Both the position numbers and the translations under genes were made by a program. 64,000 nt of DNA from NCBI RefSeq assembly GCF_900109545.1, contig NZ_FOAP01000008.1, positions 124,001 to 188,000 of the forward strand. The letters are read 5' to 3'. Shown here piece after piece: positions 59,616 to 64,000 of the stretch (position 1 is its first letter; the number at the start of each line of letters is the position of its first letter). The notes beneath the pieces are model-generated. The model was not told the DNA's origin, made no database searches, and was given only the letters and a program-made list of their open reading frames with translations. The stretch comes from Stigmatella aurantiaca. GTDB taxonomy: Bacteria; Myxococcota; Myxococcia; Myxococcales; Myxococcaceae.

Positions 59616-59631
59616 GGGGGTGGAAACCCCC
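59616..59631 (-). terminator. Short hairpin between the sigma54 activator and the lyase-like gene
   Basis: GGGGG-TGGAAA-CCCCC lies 50 bp past the stop of the activator gene and 105 bp before the lipoprotein start. It could end the activator transcript. Nothing else is recognised in 59512-59680. Confidence 0.35.
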
Positions 59632-59680
59632 GGTTGACACCTGGGACAGACACGCGCGCTCCACACCCGTCCCGGAGGCT

Positions 59681-61018
59681 TCAGTCCTCCCCGCCGCCGG
59701 GGGCCCGCACCCCATGCTCCACCATCATCCGGTGGAGCAGCTGGCGGGAGATGCCCATGCGCCGCGCCGCCGCGGAGACGTTGCCCCCGTTCTCCTCCAG
59801 GTGCCGCCGGATGAAGCCGCGCTCGAAGGATTGGATCACCGCCTCGCGCGCCTCGCGCAGGGTCAGCGAGGGGGCCTCTGGAGCGGGGGCCGCCGCGGAA
59901 GCCTCGGCCCCCGGGAGCAGCGAGGCCAGCGAGGGGAAGAGCGTCAGCCGTGTCACCGCGTTGCGCAGCTCCCGGACGTTGCCCGGCCACTGGTGGGCCT
60001 GGAGCATCTCCAGGGCATGGGGGGGCAGGTCCGCCAAGGTGCGCGGCGGCGTCTGCGCGGCGAGGAGGCGCTCCACCAGGAGGGGAATGTCCTCGGGCCG
60101 CTCGCGAAGCGGGGGGACATGGGCTTCGAGGACGGCCAGCCGGTAATAGAGGTCCTGCCGGAAGGTGCGCGCGTGGACCTGCTCGCGCAGGGGACGGTGC
60201 GTGGCGGCTACTACGCGCACATCCACCTTGCGGGGCTGGGTGCCACCGAGGGGGCGCACCTCGCGGGACTCCAGCATCCGCAGCAGCTTGGGTTGCAGCT
60301 CCAGGGGCAGCTCGCCCACCTCGTCCAGGAAGAGGGTCCCGCCGTGGGCCTGCCCGGCGAGCCCCTCCCGCGACGCCACGGCGCCCGTGAAGGCGCCCTT
60401 CACCGTGCCGAACAGCTCCGCCTCGATGAGGTTGGGGGCCACGGCGCTGCAATCGAACACCACCCAGGGGCCGTCGCGGCGGGGGCTCACATCGTGGATG
60501 GCGCGGGCAAGCAGCTCCTTGCCCGTGCCGGACTCCCCCAGCAGGAGCACCGTCTCCTCGCCCGCGGCGGCGCGGTGGAGCTGGGCGAAGAGGGCCCGCA
60601 TGCGCACGCTGGCGCCCACGGCCGCTCCGAAGTGGGGCTCGGGCCACAACGGCTTCTGCTGGGGCGTGCCCGCCAGCTCCAGGCTCAGGACGCACTGCCC
60701 CATCCGCACCTGGGCACCAGGAGGCAGCAGGGCCTCCTTTAGCCGGACGCCTCCCACCACCAGCCCGTTCTTGCTGCCCAGGTCCCTGACCAGCACGCCT
60801 TCCTCGGTGAGCCGCAGCAGGCAGTGCCGGCCCGAGATGGTGCGGTCATGCACCAGCAGATCCGCGCCCCGGCTGCCCACCACCATCGGCTCCAGTCCGA
60901 GCAGGGCAGCGACCGGTTCACCCCTCGGCGGACGGACCACGACGCGCAGCGTGGGTACGTGGATCCATTCCTGATGTGCGTGCCGGAAGACCGAGAGTGT
61001 GAGGGATGAGAGGGGCAT
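59681..61018 (-). CDS. FHA-domain sigma54-dependent transcriptional activator
   Basis: 445 residues from the ATG at 61018 (upstream ATGs at 61045 and 61090 are possible, but a TATATCAT-like -10 near 61060 favours the shorter form). An N-terminal FHA domain (PMVVGSRGADLLVHDRTISG with RHCLLRL, DLGSKNG) binds phosphothreonine. The AAA+ domain has Walker A GESGTGKELLARAIHD, the sigma54-contact loop KGAFTGAVASREG, Walker B GGTLFLDEVGELP and the arginine finger region; a Fis-type HTH ends it (NVSAAARRMGISRQLLHRMM). Divergent from a Ser/Thr kinase, a likely upstream signal. Confidence 0.93.
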   Translation of the reverse strand: MPLSSLTLSVFRHAHQEWIHVPTLRVVVRPPRGEPVAALLGLEPMVVGSRGADLLVHDRTISGRHCLLRLTEEGVLVRDLGSKNGLVVGGVRLKEALLPPGAQVRMGQCVLSLELAGTPQQKPLWPEPHFGAAVGASVRMRALFAQLHRAAAGEETVLLLGESGTGKELLARAIHDVSPRRDGPWVVFDCSAVAPNLIEAELFGTVKGAFTGAVASREGLAGQAHGGTLFLDEVGELPLELQPKLLRMLESREVRPLGGTQPRKVDVRVVAATHRPLREQVHARTFRQDLYYRLAVLEAHVPPLRERPEDIPLLVERLLAAQTPPRTLADLPPHALEMLQAHQWPGNVRELRNAVTRLTLFPSLASLLPGAEASAAAPAPEAPSLTLREAREAVIQSFERGFIRRHLEENGGNVSAAARRMGISRQLLHRMMVEHGVRAPGGGED

Positions 61019-61166
61019 GCAGGGAGGCGAGGGCGGCAGGACCATCCCCGCTTGGAATGATATAGCGGCCTGTATGATCTCCCCGGTCATCGCCAGCTCG
61101 GCCCCGCTGACGGCCGTCCGCTCTCCTCTCACGCAAGCGCTTGCCCCCTGGCGGGTGTGAAGGGTG

Positions 61167-62678
61167 ATGAGAGAGCGCATCCTCGGTCCTTATCGTCTGC
61201 TGAACCGCCTGGGACGGGGCGGCATGGGCGAGGTCTGGGAAGCGGAGCCCCTCCATCAGCCCGGCGCACGGGTGGCGCTCAAGGTGTTGCATGGCGATGA
61301 GCGGCTCTCCCAGGCCTGGGGGCGCTTTATCGGCGAGGCGCGGATTGGCGCGCTGCTGGATCACCCGCACATCGTCCGGACGCTGGACCTGGGACGGGAA
61401 GGGGAAGACCTCTACCTGGTGATGGAGCGGCTGGAGGGGATGCCCCTGTCCCATCTGGACCTGGTGTCCGAAGGGCCGCTCCCCTGCGGGATGGTGGTGG
61501 AGATGGGCCTCCAGGTGCTGGAGGCGCTCGCGTATGCGCAGAACGCGCCCTCGCCCGCGGGCGTCCGCCTGGGGCTCATCCACCGGGACCTCAAGCCCTC
61601 CAACCTCTTCCTGACGGCGGAGGGGAAGGTGAAGCTCATCGACTTCGGGATTGCCCAGGCAGCGGGCCTGGAGCTGACGCAGACGCGCTCGGGGCTGGTA
61701 CGGGGCAGCCTGCCCTATCTGTCCCCGGAGCAAGCGCGTGGCGAGGCGCTCGACACCCGGAGCGACTTGTTCTCGCTGGGGCTCGTGTTGCACGAGCTGC
61801 TCACCGGACGCCGGGTGTTCCACCAGTCCAACGAGGCCACGGTGCTCAGCGCGCTGCTGTGGAGCCCCATCCCCCCGGTGCGCCAGTTCCGCGCGGACGT
61901 GCCCGTGGCGCTCAACGCCGCGCTCATGTGGGCCCTGCGGCGCGACAAGGAGGAGCGGCCCGCGTGCGCGGAGGCGTTCGCCGAGGCGCTGCGGACGGCC
62001 CTGCCAGCGGAGGAGCGGTGGACCCCGCCGCGGCTCGCCCAATGGAGCGTCCACCGGAAGGCGTGCGTTCCCACGGCACCGGTGGAGTGGACGGCGGTGT
62101 TTCCGCCGGGCACGGCGACGGTGCCCTCGCGCCTGACGGAGGTGCTCCCGGTGGCGCCACCGGAGCCCGTGCCGCCAGTTCCCCGCGCCAGCGCTGGTGG
62201 GTGGCGAGGCGCGGTGATGGCCGCCGGGGTGCTCCTGGTGGCCGGAAGCGTGGGCGTCCTGGCGAACCCCTGGGGCCGCCATGTCGCGCGGCAGTACACC
62301 CAGGCCCTGGCGCTGCTCGAAAGTCCTCCGCCCATGGAGGACGCGCTTCCGCCCGGGGAGGCCGGGGCCCAGGAGCCCGCCCGGACGCCCGCCCCGGCCG
62401 GTGTCGGCTCCTCGTCCTTCGCCGTGCGCCGGTTTCCCTCCCGTCCCCCCGCTCCCCCGGTCCCTCCGGAGGTACCTGGGTACGTGACCATCGAGTCACG
62501 GCAGGCAGGCGCGGCGCTCTCCATCGGTGGCATCTCGCTGGGGGCCGCGCCCCTGCGCCGTCACAAGGTGTCACCGGGCGCATACACGGTGGAGGCGGTG
62601 CTTCCTGATGGGCGCAGGCAGCAGAAGACGTTTCAGGTCGCCCCTGGCACGGATGCCCAGCTTTTGCTGGAGTGGTGA
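61167..62678 (+). CDS. Membrane Ser/Thr protein kinase with C-terminal PEGA domain
   Basis: 503 residues from the ATG at 61167 (AAGG upstream; a GTG precedes directly). Kinase motifs are LGRGGMGEVWEAE, the Lys in VALKVLH, HRDLKPSN, DFGIAQ and YLSPEQARGE. After ~300 residues comes a Pro-rich linker, one transmembrane helix (AVMAAGVLLVAGSVGVLA) and a periplasmic PEGA-like domain (GYVTIESRQAGAALSIGGIS; YTVEAVLPDGRRQQKTFQV). Divergent partner of the FHA-sigma54 activator and 10 bp upstream of a histidine kinase. Confidence 0.93.
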   Translation: MRERILGPYRLLNRLGRGGMGEVWEAEPLHQPGARVALKVLHGDERLSQAWGRFIGEARIGALLDHPHIVRTLDLGREGEDLYLVMERLEGMPLSHLDLVSEGPLPCGMVVEMGLQVLEALAYAQNAPSPAGVRLGLIHRDLKPSNLFLTAEGKVKLIDFGIAQAAGLELTQTRSGLVRGSLPYLSPEQARGEALDTRSDLFSLGLVLHELLTGRRVFHQSNEATVLSALLWSPIPPVRQFRADVPVALNAALMWALRRDKEERPACAEAFAEALRTALPAEERWTPPRLAQWSVHRKACVPTAPVEWTAVFPPGTATVPSRLTEVLPVAPPEPVPPVPRASAGGWRGAVMAAGVLLVAGSVGVLANPWGRHVARQYTQALALLESPPPMEDALPPGEAGAQEPARTPAPAGVGSSSFAVRRFPSRPPAPPVPPEVPGYVTIESRQAGAALSIGGISLGAAPLRRHKVSPGAYTVEAVLPDGRRQQKTFQVAPGTDAQLLLEW

Positions 62679-62688
62679 GCCGAGCGTC

Positions 62689-63972
62689 ATGCCTTCCACC
62701 CCAACGGCCTCGGGCCCCGGTCCGGGTCCGGAGTGGAAAATCCTGGTCTTCGCGGCCCTCATGCCGCTGTTGACCGTCCTGGATTTTCTCACCCTGTCCC
62801 GCTTCATCCCCAGCGCCTTCGTGCTGCGGGTGGTGTGGGGCCTCGTGCTGGCCTTCTTCGCGTTCTGGCTGCCGCGCGCTTCCGAGAAGAGACGCGTCTG
62901 GTTCGTGCTGGGCAATGCCGCGTGGAACGCGGTCTCCTATCTGCTGCTCGTCTTCCTCACGGGGGCGCTGGAGAGTCCCTACGTCTACCTGGTGTTCACG
63001 CTTCCCCTGGTGGTGGCGTTCGCGTTTCCGGAGGAGCGGAACGTGACGACCGTGTGTGGGGTGATCTGCTTCGTGGGCACCGGGTGGCAGGTATGGGTGA
63101 CGGAGACCTCCTTTTCCCAGGGCTCCGCTTGGCTGTCGCTGATCGCCCTGTCCACGTTCCTCGGGGAGTACGGCTCCTCACGGTTCCGCAAGGAGCTCGA
63201 GGTACGGAACGAGGTGCGGGTGGAGCGCACCCGCCGCGAGGCGGCGGAGAAGTTCGCCCGGGCGGTCCGCCACCAGACCCAGTCCGAGAAGCTCGCCACC
63301 GTGGGGCGGCTGGCCGCCAACGTGATGCATGAAATCAACAACCCGCTGGCGTTCGTGCGCTCCAACCTGCACTTCCTCCAGAAGGAGCTGCTCGCCTTGC
63401 CCCTGCCTTCCGAAGTTCGCGGAGAGTTCGAGGAGGTGCTCACGGAGACGCGCACGGGCCTGGACCGCATCCAGCAGATCGTCGCGGACCTGAGGGGCTT
63501 CTCCCGCATGGACGTGGAGGAGCCGAGCCCCTGCCTGCTCGCGGACGTGGTGGACAACGCCGTGCGGCTGGCGGGGGTGCGGCTCAAGCACGTGGCCCAC
63601 GTGAAGGTGGAGGTGCCCAGGGAGCTGCCCTCGGTCTTCGCCGTCTCCCGCCGCTTGGTCCAGGTGCTGCTCAACCTGCTCGTCAACGCGGGGGATGCGA
63701 TCGAGGAGTCCGGCCGCGAGGGAGGAACGATTCTCGTGCGCGGCGAGGTGCAGGACGCTCACGTGGTGCTGACGGTGGAGGACGACGGCCCCGGCTTTCC
63801 GCCGGAGGTGCTGCCCCGCCTGTTCGAGACGTTCTTCACCACGAAGGGCCCCGAGAAGGGGACGGGGCTGGGCCTGGTCATCTCACGCGAGCTGCTGGCG
63901 GAGTTTGGCGCGACCCTCTCCGCCGAGAACCGGGCGGAGGGTGGGGCGCGCCTGCGCATCGTGTTTCCCTGA
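62689..63972 (+). CDS. Membrane sensor histidine kinase
   Basis: 427 residues from the ATG at 62689. Residues ~15-165 hold five or six transmembrane helices without a large periplasmic domain (WKILVFAALMPLLTVLDFLT; ALESPYVYLVFTLPLVVAFA). A HisKA domain carries the phospho-acceptor VMHEINNPLAFVRSNL, and the ATPase has N (LLNLLVNAGDAIEE), G1 (VEDDGPGFPPEV), F (LFETFFTTK) and G2 (GTGLGLVISREL) boxes. It follows the Ser/Thr kinase by 10 bp. No response regulator gene lies in the window; the cognate regulator may follow beyond 64 kb or be an orphan. Confidence 0.93.
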   Translation: MPSTPTASGPGPGPEWKILVFAALMPLLTVLDFLTLSRFIPSAFVLRVVWGLVLAFFAFWLPRASEKRRVWFVLGNAAWNAVSYLLLVFLTGALESPYVYLVFTLPLVVAFAFPEERNVTTVCGVICFVGTGWQVWVTETSFSQGSAWLSLIALSTFLGEYGSSRFRKELEVRNEVRVERTRREAAEKFARAVRHQTQSEKLATVGRLAANVMHEINNPLAFVRSNLHFLQKELLALPLPSEVRGEFEEVLTETRTGLDRIQQIVADLRGFSRMDVEEPSPCLLADVVDNAVRLAGVRLKHVAHVKVEVPRELPSVFAVSRRLVQVLLNLLVNAGDAIEESGREGGTILVRGEVQDAHVVLTVEDDGPGFPPEVLPRLFETFFTTKGPEKGTGLGLVISRELLAEFGATLSAENRAEGGARLRIVFP

Positions 63973-64000
63973 GCACTCCGCGCGCGCTCAGGGCGCGTTC

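Overview
The window reads as a chromosomal segment of a myxobacterium, most likely from the Cystobacter/Stigmatella/Archangium side of the Myxococcales. This is inferred from the very high G+C with strong third-position G/C bias, the two eukaryotic-type Ser/Thr kinases, an FHA-bearing sigma54 activator, many secreted lipoproteins with beta-sandwich, F5/8C or choice-of-anchor domains, and a lysine-rich histone H1-like protein. No tRNA, rRNA, CRISPR array, IS element or phage gene was recognised. The species cannot be named from sequence alone.

Layout. 0-10.4 kb: accessory surface and secreted proteins. These are a 5'-cut metzincin protease with five 150-bp tandem repeats, a secreted coiled-coil protein with a nuclease-like C-terminus, a large modular protein (CNA/CarboxypepD-like repeats, EGF, lamin-tail domain), a Lys/Pro-rich repeat protein, an H1-like protein, a decayed DUF4265 gene, a lipoprotein ending in a self-cleaving S74 chaperone domain and an outer-membrane barrel. 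10.4-25.9 kb: largely housekeeping. It holds an Rsm22-like methyltransferase, an ABC-2 exporter (ATPase plus two permeases), a secreted lipase with its divergent steric chaperone, RidA, release factor 3, an M32 carboxypeptidase, a GNAT, RNase D, TtcA, a TerB-like protein and a PhnD-like protein. 26-37 kb: a Ser/Thr kinase, a 997-residue choice-of-anchor lipoprotein, an alpha/beta hydrolase, a Tat-exported molybdenum aldehyde oxidoreductase (PaoABC type) and an SF1 helicase.

37.3-40.5 kb holds the most notable locus: a compact operon in the order sdpC-sdpA-sdpB, resembling the Bacillus sporulation-delaying-peptide toxin system. It lies 77 bp from a divergent YhfC-type intramembrane metalloprotease, which is a candidate immunity or processing factor. 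The SdpC-like precursor has no cysteine and starts at a TTG with a strong Shine-Dalgarno sequence.

40.5-59.5 kb: a carbohydrate and envelope region. It contains a secreted glycosidase and a pectate-lyase-fold protein in one operon, an ArnT-like glycosyltransferase, a YyaL/SPATA20 protein, a GT2/DUF2304/polytopic-membrane operon, and a tightly overlapping minus-strand operon (TPR/zinc-ribbon membrane protein, MurG-like glycosyltransferase, two radical SAM enzymes, a GT2) followed by a DUF1206 protein. A polysaccharide-lyase-like lipoprotein closes the region. 59.7-64 kb: signalling genes. An FHA-sigma54 activator is divergent from a PEGA-domain Ser/Thr kinase, which is followed by a membrane histidine kinase. 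Several long open frames antisense to real genes are high-G+C shadows and are not annotated.
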